64,000 nucleotides of DNA from Sphingomonadales bacterium Ga0077557 (GTDB lineage: Bacteria > Pseudomonadota > Alphaproteobacteria > Sphingomonadales > Sphingomonadaceae). Each line of letters starts with the position of its first letter. Within the stretch, counting starts at the first letter, position 1. Of this stretch, positions 33,705 through 43,717 are shown piece after piece. Location: the NCBI GenBank assembly GCA_001464615.1, contig LNFI01000001.1:1-64000 (forward strand). Direction: 5' to 3'. The notes below the pieces were generated by a model that ran no database searches, was not told the origin of the DNA, and worked only from the letters and a program-made list of their open reading frames with translations. The position numbers and the translations under genes are program-made.

Positions 33705-34576
33705 GCGACCCGACCCCGTTCAGCAGCGACGACGGCATCAACCCGGTCCCAGTCATGCCGATCAATCAACCGGCGCAGCTTTTCCGCCATCGCGCCAAGC
33801 CGACTGTAATGGCGCAGCTTGGACTTGAGCGGCGCATTCGCGACACGCGGCTGGCCGGGATCAATTTCCCAGGGATGAAAGTAAAACACCGCCGGGCGCC
33901 CAGCCTCCGCATTCACCCGGTCAATCGCCCAGTCCGTGATCGCGCCAGGGAACAGCCGGAAAAAGCCGCCGCCAGTTGCCATGTCCCGGCCGGCAAAACG
34001 GGCGATGGTGATCGGCAGTTCGATCAAATCCGCATCGGCGAGTGGCTTGAATGCGCAGCGTGGCGCGTCGGGCCAGCCATAATGGTCATGCGCGATTGGT
34101 GCGACGCTGGACGAATAACGATAACCCGCTGCTGCCAATTCGGCATGGGCCCAGGGCGTGCGTTGATCGATTGAGAAACTTGGTGCGCGATATCCCGTGA
34201 CGGCGACTCCAGCGGCATCTTCGATCGCTATGCGCGCGTCGTGCAAATCTTGACGAAATTGTTCGGCACTCAGCGTGAACACGCGTTGATGATCCCAGCC
34301 ATGGCTGGCGATTTCATGCCCCGCCGCAACAATCCGACGGATCAATGCCGGGTTACGCTTGGCGACCCAGCCAAGCGTGAAAAAAGTCGCCTTCACGCCG
34401 CTTTCGGCAAACAGCGCGAGCACGGCATCGGTATTCTGCTCAACGCGCGGCGCGAGCTGATCCCAATCCTGTTTGTCGATCACCGTTTCAAAGGCACCGA
34501 CCTGAAACCAGTCCTCAACATCGACCGACAGCGCATTGCAGACGCGCGCGGCGACGATCGGGCTCATCGCATTCAT
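33701..34576 (-). CDS. XrtA-system polysaccharide deacetylase
   Basis: A 291-residue NodB-fold enzyme. LSVDVEDWFQ holds the catalytic and metal-binding aspartates, ATFFTLGWVA is the next strand, and SHGWDH provides the two zinc histidines. It removes N-acetyl groups from polysaccharide or lipid-linked sugars. No signal peptide is visible, which is usual for this exosortase-linked group. It overlaps the ATPase gene by 4 bp. Confidence 0.92.
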   Translation of the reverse strand: MNAMSPIVAARVCNALSVDVEDWFQVGAFETVIDKQDWDQLAPRVEQNTDAVLALFAESGVKATFFTLGWVAKRNPALIRRIVAAGHEIASHGWDHQRVFTLSAEQFRQDLHDARIAIEDAAGVAVTGYRAPSFSIDQRTPWAHAELAAAGYRYSSSVAPIAHDHYGWPDAPRCAFKPLADADLIELPITIARFAGRDMATGGGFFRLFPGAITDWAIDRVNAEAGRPAVFYFHPWEIDPGQPRVANAPLKSKLRHYSRLGAMAEKLRRLIDRHDWDRVDAVVAAERGRVA

Positions 34577-35712
34577 GCGGCTGGCCCCCGAAAGGCAGAC
34601 AGATCGGGGCGATGATTGTCGCTTTCGACCCAGTCAATGAGCAGGGTAAGGATCCGGCGCAGCGCCCGTTCCTGATCTTCGAGGCGCATTTCAAGTGCCG
34701 CGACGCGACCGAGCAGCCTGGCCTGTTCGGCGCTATCGTGCGGAGGGGCTTCCGATGCCGCAACGGGACCAGGCTCGCGCCAGCTATCGCCCTGGCGGAT
34801 CGGCAATGGTTCGGGTTCCCGAACTGCCATTGCTGGTGCTGGCCTATCTGCGCGCTGAGCGAGGGTTTCGGGCACATCAGCCTCAACCGCCGGGGCGAGC
34901 ATGTCCCCAGCGATATCGGCGATCACAGCGTCCACCGCGCGCGCATCAATCGTGTCGATCTGCTCGATGGCGCCAAACAGCATCACGCGCCCGGCGAGCT
35001 GGTTTAGCCGCCGCGGAACGCCGGCCGATCCGTGATAGAGCGCGGCAATCGCCTCTGGCGTGAAATGCGGCCGTCCCTGCCAGCCGACCACGGCGAGCCG
35101 GTGGCGCATATAGGGTTCGATCTCCTGCGGCCCCATCGGATCGAGATGATGCATCGCAATCACCCGCTGGCGAAGCTGTTCAAGCCCAGCCGCCCCGTGC
35201 AGCTGGCGACGGAATTCGGGCTGGCCGAGCAGAAAGATCTGCAGAAGCGCATGCCCGCCGGCCTGAAAATTGGACAGCATACGGAGTTCTTCAAGCGCCG
35301 ACACCGGCAGCGCCTGTGCTTCATCGACGATCAGCAGCGTTCGCCGACCGCTGCGCGCCACCGCGTGAAGGCCGCGTTCGATCTGCGCCAGCAATTGCGC
35401 CTTTACGAGACCAATCGGGTCGATATCGAGCCCGGTGGCCACCATCCGCAACAGATCATCGGCTTCGATCTGGGTCGAGACGATCTTGATCGCATGCAGC
35501 CGTTCGCGATCGAGCGTCGCCATCAAATGACCGACCAGCGTGGTTTTCCCGGCGCCAATGTCGCCGGTCACCACAATGAAGCCTTCGCCCTGGCTAAGGC
35601 CATAGCCAAGATAGGCCATCGCCTTTTTGTGCGTGGCCGATTCGAACCAGAATCGTGGATCGGGCGTGAGCCGAAACGGCCTGCCGCTTAATCCATAGTG
35701 ATCATCATACAT
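34573..35712 (-). CDS. XrtA-system AAA ATPase (ExeA-like)
   Basis: A 379-residue ATPase. It starts MYDDHYGLSGRPFRLTPDPR, has Walker A TGDIGAGKTTLVGHL and Walker B LLIVDEAQAL, and an arginine region PRRLNQLAGRVML. The last 100 residues are proline-rich and then coiled. It resembles ExeA/GspA-type ATPases that help large outer-membrane assemblies form. It lies beside the outer-membrane protein gene, 38 bp downstream of it. Confidence 0.9.
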   Translation of the reverse strand: MYDDHYGLSGRPFRLTPDPRFWFESATHKKAMAYLGYGLSQGEGFIVVTGDIGAGKTTLVGHLMATLDRERLHAIKIVSTQIEADDLLRMVATGLDIDPIGLVKAQLLAQIERGLHAVARSGRRTLLIVDEAQALPVSALEELRMLSNFQAGGHALLQIFLLGQPEFRRQLHGAAGLEQLRQRVIAMHHLDPMGPQEIEPYMRHRLAVVGWQGRPHFTPEAIAALYHGSAGVPRRLNQLAGRVMLFGAIEQIDTIDARAVDAVIADIAGDMLAPAVEADVPETLAQRADRPAPAMAVREPEPLPIRQGDSWREPGPVAASEAPPHDSAEQARLLGRVAALEMRLEDQERALRRILTLLIDWVESDNHRPDLSAFRGPAA

Positions 35713-35750
35713 TCGGCGTCATCCCAGTCGGGCCCCTGGCCCCAACAGTA

Positions 35751-37352
35751 TCAGAACGAATAACGTGCCCCCAGCAATGCCTGCACGGAAACCGCTGTGT
35801 CCTGCCCCGGCTGGCTAAAGCTGTAAACGCCAACTGCGCCTTGCGCTGAGAGCTTGCCGAACCGACGGGTCAGCGTGCCCGTAGCACCTGCCCCAAAGCT
35901 GCCGTCGGTGCCGGCAATGCCGCTCTTGTAGTAATTGGCAAAGGCAGTGGCATCGATGCTTGTATTACTGTCAAGCGCGCGGGCGATAAAGGCTTGGGCG
36001 TAATAGCTTTCGTCGCTGATGCCATTGACCGAGAAGCCAGTGCCGCCATTGGGCGCGACGAATTCGCGATTGGCATAGCCTGCGCCCACCCCGAAGGTGA
36101 GCGGACCACGGCTAACCGAGACGATCGCATCGACACCGCGCGCACGGTAGGCCGACGCATTGATCGATTGCAGCGCACCGTTCAGGCAATTGCCAGCCGC
36201 GCCGCCCTGTGCGCCGAAGACACAGCCGTTAAAGTCACCGCCGAAACCACCGCGCGTGGCATTGAAACTGGTGCCGATATTGGCAAGGCCATTTTGTAGC
36301 TGGCGTCCGAAGGTCTGGATGCCATCATAGACGCCCACGCGGATCGCCATGCTTTGCGTCGGTGTATAACTGAACGATCCGGTGACGCTGGTCGATCCGT
36401 AACGCCGCCCTACCCGCACATCGAGCTGGGTGCGCTTGCTGGGCCGCCAGACAACGCCGGCATCATAATAAATGCCATCAAAGCTATAGGCGATCCGCGC
36501 CGGGCTGGCCGGATCGGTTTGAAAACGCCCGCGCGAGTCAACAACTGGCTGGCCAGTTGCATCAACTACTGCGTCACGCTGGCTGACCTGGATATTTTCA
36601 TAGCCCCCGCCGGCCACAATCGCGAGCGCACCGCCAACCGGCACCAGCACATCGGCCCGGGCATATTTGCCTTCATATTTCTGATCGAGCTGAACAGCAT
36701 CGTCGCGTTCCCATCCGCCGCTGACCGTGATCCCAACGGGCAACACCGTACCCGATTTTAGGTTCAGGCTGGCCTGCGCGACCTGGCTGCGCGAACTGTC
36801 AAAGGCATCAATCCGTGGCTGGCCTGGCGTAATGCTGGCACCGCCGGTTGCTTCTGCCTTGGTGTATCCAAGCCGATAGCTTGCGCTAATGCCAAGATCG
36901 CCGACATGCGTGCCAACCGTTGGACCGCCATAAACCGAATAAACCTGGCTGATATTGTCGACATTGCCGACCAGGGTGCCCGGGTTGGCCCCGCGAATGT
37001 CCGATCGGGCGCGCGTGGCGATTGCCCCGCCTTCAACGCTGAAACCCGGCAAGACATGGACGGCGGCCCGTGCCAGGCCGCTATGCACGTCAACATCGTT
37101 CAGTCGTGCCTGATAGCCGATCCGCCGTTCGTACCGGTAGCTGACCTGTGCTTCGACCCGGCGTGACGAAACCGAGGCATCCACCCCGGCCGCAACCGAC
37201 GTATAGGTCAACACGTCGCTGGTATTGAGATCGGCGGTCACGACCTGACCGATTTCGATATAGGGCGTGATGGTCCGCTTGCGGGCATCGGCGGGCGTCG
37301 CCGCCATGCCGACACCGCCAAGCGCCGTGATGATGATCGCGATCCGCGTCAT
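35751..37352 (-). CDS. XrtA-system outer-membrane beta-barrel protein
   Basis: A 533-residue protein with a signal peptide (to about TPADA, residue 22) and repeated alternating strands typical of a large barrel (VDASVSSRRVEAQVSYRYER; TQLDVRVGRRYGSTSVTGSF), closing with VSVQALLGARYSF, whose terminal Phe suits BAM insertion. It belongs to the exosortase-associated outer-membrane family and probably exports or anchors the polysaccharide. It overlaps the kinase gene by 4 bp. Confidence 0.9.
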   Translation of the reverse strand: MTRIAIIITALGGVGMAATPADARKRTITPYIEIGQVVTADLNTSDVLTYTSVAAGVDASVSSRRVEAQVSYRYERRIGYQARLNDVDVHSGLARAAVHVLPGFSVEGGAIATRARSDIRGANPGTLVGNVDNISQVYSVYGGPTVGTHVGDLGISASYRLGYTKAEATGGASITPGQPRIDAFDSSRSQVAQASLNLKSGTVLPVGITVSGGWERDDAVQLDQKYEGKYARADVLVPVGGALAIVAGGGYENIQVSQRDAVVDATGQPVVDSRGRFQTDPASPARIAYSFDGIYYDAGVVWRPSKRTQLDVRVGRRYGSTSVTGSFSYTPTQSMAIRVGVYDGIQTFGRQLQNGLANIGTSFNATRGGFGGDFNGCVFGAQGGAAGNCLNGALQSINASAYRARGVDAIVSVSRGPLTFGVGAGYANREFVAPNGGTGFSVNGISDESYYAQAFIARALDSNTSIDATAFANYYKSGIAGTDGSFGAGATGTLTRRFGKLSAQGAVGVYSFSQPGQDTAVSVQALLGARYSF

Positions 37353-38314
37353 TGGGGCTCCTCCAAGCCATAATAGCTGCCGAACCGACGCCCCCCTGGC
37401 GCGTAGGCAACTGAATTGAGCACCAGCTGGATATGGGCACAGCCATCGAGCAGCCCGACCGCTTCACGCAGATCGCCCTCGCTGGTCTTGTCTGCGCGCA
37501 CGACGAGCATGATCTGGCCGACATGCAGGGCAAGCGTTGCCGCGGGCGACGCTGCCAATGCTGGTGGTGAATCGAAGATAACGATCCGGCGGGGATCGGC
37601 ATCGAGCAACTGCTGCAACAACGCCGGGGTACGGTCGCTGGCCAGCAATTCGGTATCCTGATTGCTCTTGGTACCCGCCGGCAACAAGCTGAGCTGCGGG
37701 ATGTTGGTCTGGATCACGCAATCCTCGACATTGATCACGGGATTAGCCAGCGCATCAAGCAGTCCCGGCCCTTCAACGAGGCCAAGCCGCTCCATCACAT
37801 CAGGTTTGGCAAAATCCGCATCAACCAGCAGAATTTCCGTGTCGCGCTCCGCCGCCATCGACAGCGCAAGGTTGAGCGAACAATAGGTTTTGCCCTCATT
37901 GGGATTAGCCGAGCAGACCAGGATTGTCCGCGAACGATCGCCTTCTGCTGACTTCACCGCGCGTGCCGTCAGCAGCAATTGACGCTTCACGAGGCGAAAT
38001 TCCTCAGCCAGCGCGCCAATGGCCGCACCGGGGACGATCAGGCCCTGTTCGGCCAAAAGCCCGCGATCGATCATCGCAGCCCGGCCGCGCTGCTCAAAAT
38101 TACGCCGCACACTATAGGCGGCTGGGGAAGGTGCGCGCGCGCGAGCGAGCGCCTCAACCTCCACATTCAATGGCAACGGCCTGGGGTTGGGATCTGATGC
38201 CGGAATAGGCACCGTTATCGGTGCCCCGCCGCGCAGCTCGGCCTGAAAATCATAGATCGCCGCTGCCCGTTCGAGCAGCGAGCCGCCGGTCCGAATTGGG
38301 CGCATCTCACTCAT
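37349..38314 (-). CDS. XrtA-system tyrosine autokinase (CpsD/CapB type)
   Basis: A 321-residue BY-kinase. Walker A is the variant SANPNEGKTYCSLNLA, Walker A' is ILLVDADFAKPDV, and Walker B is IVIFDSPPAL. A tyrosine pair near the C-terminus (RRFGSYYGLEEPQ) is the likely autophosphorylation site. It works with the adjacent chain-length protein to control polysaccharide polymerisation. The genes overlap by 4 bp. Confidence 0.92.
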   Translation of the reverse strand: MSEMRPIRTGGSLLERAAAIYDFQAELRGGAPITVPIPASDPNPRPLPLNVEVEALARARAPSPAAYSVRRNFEQRGRAAMIDRGLLAEQGLIVPGAAIGALAEEFRLVKRQLLLTARAVKSAEGDRSRTILVCSANPNEGKTYCSLNLALSMAAERDTEILLVDADFAKPDVMERLGLVEGPGLLDALANPVINVEDCVIQTNIPQLSLLPAGTKSNQDTELLASDRTPALLQQLLDADPRRIVIFDSPPALAASPAATLALHVGQIMLVVRADKTSEGDLREAVGLLDGCAHIQLVLNSVAYAPGGRRFGSYYGLEEPQ

Positions 38315-39822
38315 GCTGCCAGCCCCCGCTGCAAGAATTCAACGCCGATCAGCGCGATATAGGCAACGCCCAGCCCCCCGGCCCCGCCGGCAAAATAGGT
38401 CAGCCGCTTGGCCCGCATTGCCCGCTGGGCATCGGTAACCATCTCGCCGATCGACCCGATAACGGGCATGCCGGTTGCGCGCTCAAGCCGGCTTGCTGTC
38501 GCGAAGGTGGCCCGCAAATGGCCAAAGGCGAATGCCGCGCCAATCCCCGCGAAAATCCCGGCCATCAACACACCCGTCAGCAACAGCGGTCGATTGGGAG
38601 CGGTTGGCGCCCGCGGTGCAGTGGGCGGATCGATCACGCTGAATTTGATCGCGTCCGTCTGGTTCTGGACCTGGCCACGCAGCTTGATGTCCTCGCGGTC
38701 GCCAAGCAGCTTGTCATATTGATCTTTGAGCACTTGATAGTCGCGCTCCAACTGCGCCTGTTCGGCGGCAACAGCGGGATCACCGTTCAGCTTCGCCTGA
38801 AGCTGATCGAGATCATTTTGCAGCTGGGCTTTGCGCGCGGTGAGCGCGGCGACCTGCGCCTGTTTGTCGGCGCGAAGCGACTGAAGCGAGAGATAGGCGG
38901 GATTGTTGGCGCTTGCCGCTGCTGTGCCCAAAGGTTCGGCGCGCGCTGCCCCTTGCGCCTGAGCGAGCTGACTTTTGAGCGCGACGACATCAGGGTGTGA
39001 TTCGGTGAAGCCACGACCGCGCGCCTCGGCAAGTTGGCCCTGGATGGCGTTGACCCGCGCGCGCGCCGGGCCAGCGATCCCGCCACCGACGCCAGCGATG
39101 CTCGCCGGGACGCCTGCCATCTGACCGGTCAGCGCGGCCAATCCACTCTGCGCAGCGGCAAGGTCGCTATCGACCTGCGCCATCTGGCTGCGGGCGTTGC
39201 CGATCCGGTCGTTGAGCGTGCCGGTGCCGGGCAGTGAGCCCAGATAGCGGTTCTGGAAATCGGCACGCTTGGCCTCGCTGTCCTGCAATTGCTTCTGACG
39301 CTGGGCAAGCTGGCCATCGAGGAACTGCAGTGTCTGGCTGGTCTCATCGCGATTGCCGGCGAGATTTTCCTCGACGAAGATATCGATCAGCTTCTGCACG
39401 ATCTGCCGCGCGAGCTTGGGGCTCGTCGAATTCGCGGTGATCTCGACCAGATTATCCTGTTGCGCGGTAATCTTGATCGCGCCCTGCAGCGCGGCCACTC
39501 GGTCAGCGACATCGCGGTCATTAGCGACGCTGGCGGCCAAATCGGTGCCGCGGACCACCTTGGCCAGGTTGACGGCAGAAGTCAGCGTCTGGCGGACACG
39601 GTCCATGTCCCTGGATTGTTCATCAGCGGTAATGCCGATCTTGCTCGGCAGGATCGATTGCATCTGCACCGAGATGCGTGCGCGCGACAAATAGCTGTTC
39701 GGAATCTGCGATACCAAAAGCCAGCCAAGCACACACACCGCCCAGGCCACCGCCAGCGCAAGCCAGCGGCGGGTCCAGATCCCGTGGAGCGCAAGGCGCA
39801 GCTCGTCGTAAAGACCGTTCAT
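38311..39822 (-). CDS. XrtA-system polysaccharide chain length determinant (Wzz family)
   Basis: A 503-residue inner-membrane protein with membrane segments near 18-36 and 415-435 and a second pair of short hydrophobic stretches at the C-terminus (GGAGGLGVAYIALIGVEFLQ). The periplasmic part has long coiled-coil stretches (LQDSEAKRADFQNRYLG; LQNDLDQLQAKLNGD). It sets polymer length together with the tyrosine kinase. Confidence 0.92.
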   Translation of the reverse strand: MNGLYDELRLALHGIWTRRWLALAVAWAVCVLGWLLVSQIPNSYLSRARISVQMQSILPSKIGITADEQSRDMDRVRQTLTSAVNLAKVVRGTDLAASVANDRDVADRVAALQGAIKITAQQDNLVEITANSTSPKLARQIVQKLIDIFVEENLAGNRDETSQTLQFLDGQLAQRQKQLQDSEAKRADFQNRYLGSLPGTGTLNDRIGNARSQMAQVDSDLAAAQSGLAALTGQMAGVPASIAGVGGGIAGPARARVNAIQGQLAEARGRGFTESHPDVVALKSQLAQAQGAARAEPLGTAAASANNPAYLSLQSLRADKQAQVAALTARKAQLQNDLDQLQAKLNGDPAVAAEQAQLERDYQVLKDQYDKLLGDREDIKLRGQVQNQTDAIKFSVIDPPTAPRAPTAPNRPLLLTGVLMAGIFAGIGAAFAFGHLRATFATASRLERATGMPVIGSIGEMVTDAQRAMRAKRLTYFAGGAGGLGVAYIALIGVEFLQRGLAA

Positions 39823-39832
39823 GCCATCATCC

Positions 39833-40477
39833 TCAGAACATGCTTTCCGGGATGATGATGACGTCGCCGGGCTGCAGCTTCACATTGGCCGAGGAGTCAC
39901 CGTTTTTGAGGAGGCTGGACAGCCGCAGCGAGAATTCGGTCTGGCGACCGGTATTGCGATCATAGCGCACGAGCCGTGCCTTGTTGCCAGCGGCATATTC
40001 GCTGAGCCCGCCAACCGCGATCATCGCATCAAGCAACGTCATATTGGCGCGATAGGGCAGCGACGCCGGTTTTTCGGTCGCGCCGACGATCCGCACCTGC
40101 TGGCTGAAAGTCCCTGAGAAATTCTCGACGATCACCGAAACAATCGGGTCCTTGATATACTCGCCCAGCGCAATCTTCATGTCATCGGCGAGCATTGCTG
40201 GCGTCTTGCCGACGGCGGGCATGTCACTAATCAGCGGCGTGGTGATGCGGCCATCGGGGCGTACCTGCACCTTTGCCGACAGTTCGGGGTTACGCCAGAC
40301 GAAGATGTTGAGCTGATCGAGCGGCCCGATCACATACTCCTCGCCCGGTTGTTCCTGCGAGGCGACAAAGGCAGCGGGCGGCAATTCGGGGCGACCACCG
40401 CCGGGAATGCATCCCGACAGCAGCATTGCGACCGCGATCGGCCCGCAAAATAGCTTGGAAAACTGCTGCAAACGCAT
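39833..40477 (-). CDS. XrtA-system polysaccharide export lipoprotein (Wza-like)
   Basis: A 214-residue outer-membrane lipoprotein. The signal peptide ends in the lipobox LLSGC (lipidated Cys near residue 23). The Poly_export domain has EYVIGPLDQLNIFVWRNPEL, VRPDGRITTPLI, and a SLBB-like ending, VKLQPGDVIIIPESMF. It forms the channel for polysaccharide secretion. ATG 40477 follows GAGGATCGAG; upstream in-frame codons to 40519 lack a binding site. Confidence 0.92.
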   Translation of the reverse strand: MRLQQFSKLFCGPIAVAMLLSGCIPGGGRPELPPAAFVASQEQPGEEYVIGPLDQLNIFVWRNPELSAKVQVRPDGRITTPLISDMPAVGKTPAMLADDMKIALGEYIKDPIVSVIVENFSGTFSQQVRIVGATEKPASLPYRANMTLLDAMIAVGGLSEYAAGNKARLVRYDRNTGRQTEFSLRLSSLLKNGDSSANVKLQPGDVIIIPESMF

Positions 40478-40555
40478 CACTCGATCCTCCGGCTGGCGCG
40501 CGAAGGCCGGTGACGTCATCCGGCTCCAGGCGCAGCTATGGCCACCGGTATCGGT

Positions 40556-41815
40556 TCAAGAGGTGAAGATTGCGTTAGGATTGTCTGGTAAACCCACCAG
40601 AAGCTCGGTTGGCGGCGCATGGCCGAGGAAACCAACGGGGCTGGCCGTCAGACCATAAGCGCCAGCCATGAAGATTGCGATAACATCCCCAACAGCGGCC
40701 GGCGGCAGCGCGACTTGATCGGCCAGCCGATCCAGCGGGGTGCACAGGCAACCAACAACCGTGAAGGGTTCATCCGCCGCTTCGCCCATCCGCGATGCAA
40801 CGGCGACGGGATAGTTTCGCCGCACTACCGTGCCAAAATTGCCGCTTGCCGCCAGTTGGTGGTGCAACCCGCCATCGGTGACCAGAAAAGTCTCACCCCG
40901 GCTGACCTTTCGATCGATCACCCGCGTCAGATATACGCCGCAGGGGCCGACCAGCCAGCGCCCCAGTTCAACCGCGAAGTGCGCGCCAGCCAGTGATGCG
41001 GGCAATGACGCCATGGCATCACCCAAGGCGGCGCCGATTGCGGTCACATCAACCGGCGTATCGCCCGGGAAATAGGGAATGCCAAAGCCGCCGCCGAGAT
41101 TGACCAGCGGCGGCACCACGCCAATGTCCTCCGCCAGCATGCCCGCGAGCGCCAGCGTTTGGGCCTGCATATCGATAATCGCGCCTGAATCGAGCGCCTG
41201 CGATCCAGCGAAGATATGCAGCCCGCGCCAGTTCGCCCCAGCAGCAAGGATCATCTGGACGAGCGCGGGGACTGCTGCTGCATCAACGCCAAAGGGGGAC
41301 GCCCGCCCGCCCATCCGCATACCCGATCCACGCAATTCAAATGCCGGGTTGACGCGAACCGCCAGCTTGGGCGCAACACCGATCCGCTCGCCGATCGCAA
41401 GCGCCCGGCGGGTTTCGCCTTCCGACTCCAGATTGATCGTTACCCCGGCCCCAATCGCCGCCGTCAATTCGTCGTCGCGCTTGCCGGGGCCGGCAAAACT
41501 GACGGGCGTGTCCGGCGCCGCTGCGTTAACCAGGCTAAGCTCGCCGCCCGAGGCGATATCGAGCCCATCAACCAACGGCGCGATTGCCCGGATCAGCGGT
41601 GCAAACGGGTTCGCCTTGACGGCATAATGAATGCCAATCCCGCCCGGCAGCGCCCCGCGAAGCTGCGCGATGCGCCCGGCAACAATCCCAAAATCATAGA
41701 CGAAAAGCGGCGTATCCCCCGCGATATCAATCCATTGGGTGGCGTTCTTCCCAGCAATGGTGAGCGATCCGATCTGGGCTGAGAATTCGGGCGGGATCGG
41801 CCCCATCGGTTTCAT
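40556..41815 (-). CDS. XrtA-system PLP-dependent decarboxylase
   Basis: A 419-residue fold-type III decarboxylase of the DAP/ornithine type. The PLP lysine is in IHYAVKANPFAPL, the glycine loop is NLGGGFGIPYFPG, and VVGCLCTPLD provides the second-site cysteine. The exosortase-linked group has no proven substrate; an amino-acid-derived amine is expected. It overlaps the ligase gene by 4 bp, so its product or substrate probably passes through the ligase and carrier protein. Confidence 0.9.
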   Translation of the reverse strand: MKPMGPIPPEFSAQIGSLTIAGKNATQWIDIAGDTPLFVYDFGIVAGRIAQLRGALPGGIGIHYAVKANPFAPLIRAIAPLVDGLDIASGGELSLVNAAAPDTPVSFAGPGKRDDELTAAIGAGVTINLESEGETRRALAIGERIGVAPKLAVRVNPAFELRGSGMRMGGRASPFGVDAAAVPALVQMILAAGANWRGLHIFAGSQALDSGAIIDMQAQTLALAGMLAEDIGVVPPLVNLGGGFGIPYFPGDTPVDVTAIGAALGDAMASLPASLAGAHFAVELGRWLVGPCGVYLTRVIDRKVSRGETFLVTDGGLHHQLAASGNFGTVVRRNYPVAVASRMGEAADEPFTVVGCLCTPLDRLADQVALPPAAVGDVIAIFMAGAYGLTASPVGFLGHAPPTELLVGLPDNPNAIFTS

Positions 41816-43320
41816 CGCGTCACCTCAGCCTTCAACGCCGCCCGGTCGAGCTTGCCATTGGCGTTGCGTGGCAAAGCATCGCGCCAGTGATAATGCGCCG
41901 GTTGCATGAAATTGGGCAAATCACGCCGCAGCCGCGCACGCAAGGCCTGCTCGACATCAGCCGGATCGCCCAGGGCGCGCGCAACCACCGCGATCACCTG
42001 ACCAAGACGTGCATCGGCCACACCGATTGCAACCGCTTCGGCTACTTCGCCGCCCGCGAGAACGGCTTCCTCGATTTCGGTGGGGCTGATCCGGTTGCCG
42101 GCCGATTTGATCATCTCGTCTGCGCGACCGACAAAGCGCAACAGGCCGTCAGCGCCCTCGATGACCTCATCGCCGGAGAACACTGCCATGCCGCCGCTGG
42201 TGAAATAGGCGGGCGCAGGCCGAAACCGCTCCGCAGTCCGCCCTTGGTCGCCCCAATAGCCGAGCGACACCAAGGGCCCCGCATGGACAAGTTCGCCGGG
42301 CTCGCCCGGTGCCGCGCGGAGACCATCGGCACCCACCACCATCACCTCAGCAAACGGGATCGCCTGCCCCATCGATTCTGGATGCGCATCGACAAGGGCG
42401 GGATCGAGATAGGTCGAACGGAACGCCTCGGTAATCCCGTACATGGGATAAAGATCGGCCTGCGGGAACCGCCGCCGTAAATCGCTCACCATCCGCGCCG
42501 TGAGCGCGCCGCCCGAATTAGTCAGCCGCCGCAGCGTATTGGCGGTTTCCATGGGCCAATCGGCTTCAAGCAATTGCCCCCACAGCGGCGGGACGCCTGC
42601 CAGCGTGGTCGCGCCGAACCGATCGACCGCCTTGATCACGTCACGCGGGGTGAGATAATCGAGCGGGATCACCCGCGCGCCCGCTGCCCAGCTCGAAAAC
42701 AGCTGGTTTTGGCCATAATCGAAGCTGAAGGGCAGCACACATAATGTCCGATCATCGGGCGTTAGCCGCAGATAATGGGCGACGCTGATCGCGCCCAACC
42801 ACAAATTGGCATGGCTGAGCATCACGCCCTTGGGCCGCCCAGTCGATCCCGAGGTATAGAGAATAGCCGCCAGCGCCTGCGGATCAGCCGCGCTTGGCGG
42901 CATGACGTCAGCAGCGATCACTGCGTCTTCAAACACTTGGCGACAAAATGAGGGCACGTCGCCCGCTTCTAACGTCGCGGCCCGCGCGGGCTGAGTGACC
43001 AACAGCGCGGCCCCGCTATCCGCCAGGATATGGGCCACCTGTCCCCGCTTCAGCAGCGGGTTGATCGGCACATGGACCAGCCCGGCGCGTGGTGCCGCCA
43101 GCGGCAACAGGCAGGCTGTACGCGTTTTGGCAAGCCAGCTCGCCACCCGGTCTCCGGCCTTTAAGCCCTGCGATGCCAGGAATGCCGCCATTTGGCCGAC
43201 CGCCTGCTCCAGCCCGGCAAAATCAAGCGTGCCGCCACGATCCGCGATCGCGATCATATCGGCTGCGCCACGGCTCGGCAGATGGTCGATCGGACGGGGA
43301 ACGGGATCGAGCGGGATCAT
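41812..43320 (-). CDS. XrtA-system AMP-forming acyl/amino-acid ligase
   Basis: A 502-residue adenylating enzyme with ILYTSGSTGRPKGVMLSH (ATP loop), YPMYGITEAFRSTYLDP, the late motif RFVGRADEMIKSAGNRISP and the C-terminal lysine in NANGKLDRAALK. It activates a carboxylic acid as the adenylate and loads it on CoA or a carrier protein. The divergent acyl carrier protein 130 bp away is the likely acceptor. It is the first gene of the twelve-gene minus-strand unit. Confidence 0.92.
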   Translation of the reverse strand: MIPLDPVPRPIDHLPSRGAADMIAIADRGGTLDFAGLEQAVGQMAAFLASQGLKAGDRVASWLAKTRTACLLPLAAPRAGLVHVPINPLLKRGQVAHILADSGAALLVTQPARAATLEAGDVPSFCRQVFEDAVIAADVMPPSAADPQALAAILYTSGSTGRPKGVMLSHANLWLGAISVAHYLRLTPDDRTLCVLPFSFDYGQNQLFSSWAAGARVIPLDYLTPRDVIKAVDRFGATTLAGVPPLWGQLLEADWPMETANTLRRLTNSGGALTARMVSDLRRRFPQADLYPMYGITEAFRSTYLDPALVDAHPESMGQAIPFAEVMVVGADGLRAAPGEPGELVHAGPLVSLGYWGDQGRTAERFRPAPAYFTSGGMAVFSGDEVIEGADGLLRFVGRADEMIKSAGNRISPTEIEEAVLAGGEVAEAVAIGVADARLGQVIAVVARALGDPADVEQALRARLRRDLPNFMQPAHYHWRDALPRNANGKLDRAALKAEVTR

Positions 43321-43453
43321 GCGCCCTTGTTACCCGCTCGCGCCGTGCTGCCAAGGGCTAGTGTCGATCAGGAGCAGAGCTTGGCAGAAGCCGGGCAATT
43401 CTCTAACGGCCTCGCTTAACGGAAACAGCTTGTGGGTGGTCGCGTTGGGGCGG

Positions 43454-43717
43454 TTGAGTGAAGCCGAGGTTGAAGACACGGTTCGCGCGGTGTTGCGCGA
43501 CGTCCTTGCGATCAGCGAGGACCGGATGGCGGCCTTTGGCGATGAAACCGAACTTTTCGGCGCGCTACCCGAATTCGATTCGCTCGCCGTCGCTGGTGTC
43601 TTGACTGAACTTGAGGATCGGCTCGGCATTTTGATCGAAGATGACGAGGTCGATGGCGATATGCTGGCGACCTTTGGCGCCCTTACGCGCTTCGCCGTCG
43701 CGCGGGTCGGCGTTTGA
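43454..43717 (+). CDS. XrtA-system acyl carrier protein
   Basis: An 87-residue carrier protein. The phosphopantetheine Ser is in LPEFDSLAVAGV, followed by acidic helix III (EDDEVDGDMLATFGALTRF). It probably receives an acyl or aminoacyl group from the divergent ligase. The start is uncertain: TTG 43454 gives the cleanest domain, while TTG 43430, GTG 43436 and TTG 43445 are possible. Its stop overlaps the next gene's TTG start. Confidence 0.85.
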   Translation: MSEAEVEDTVRAVLRDVLAISEDRMAAFGDETELFGALPEFDSLAVAGVLTELEDRLGILIEDDEVDGDMLATFGALTRFAVARVGV

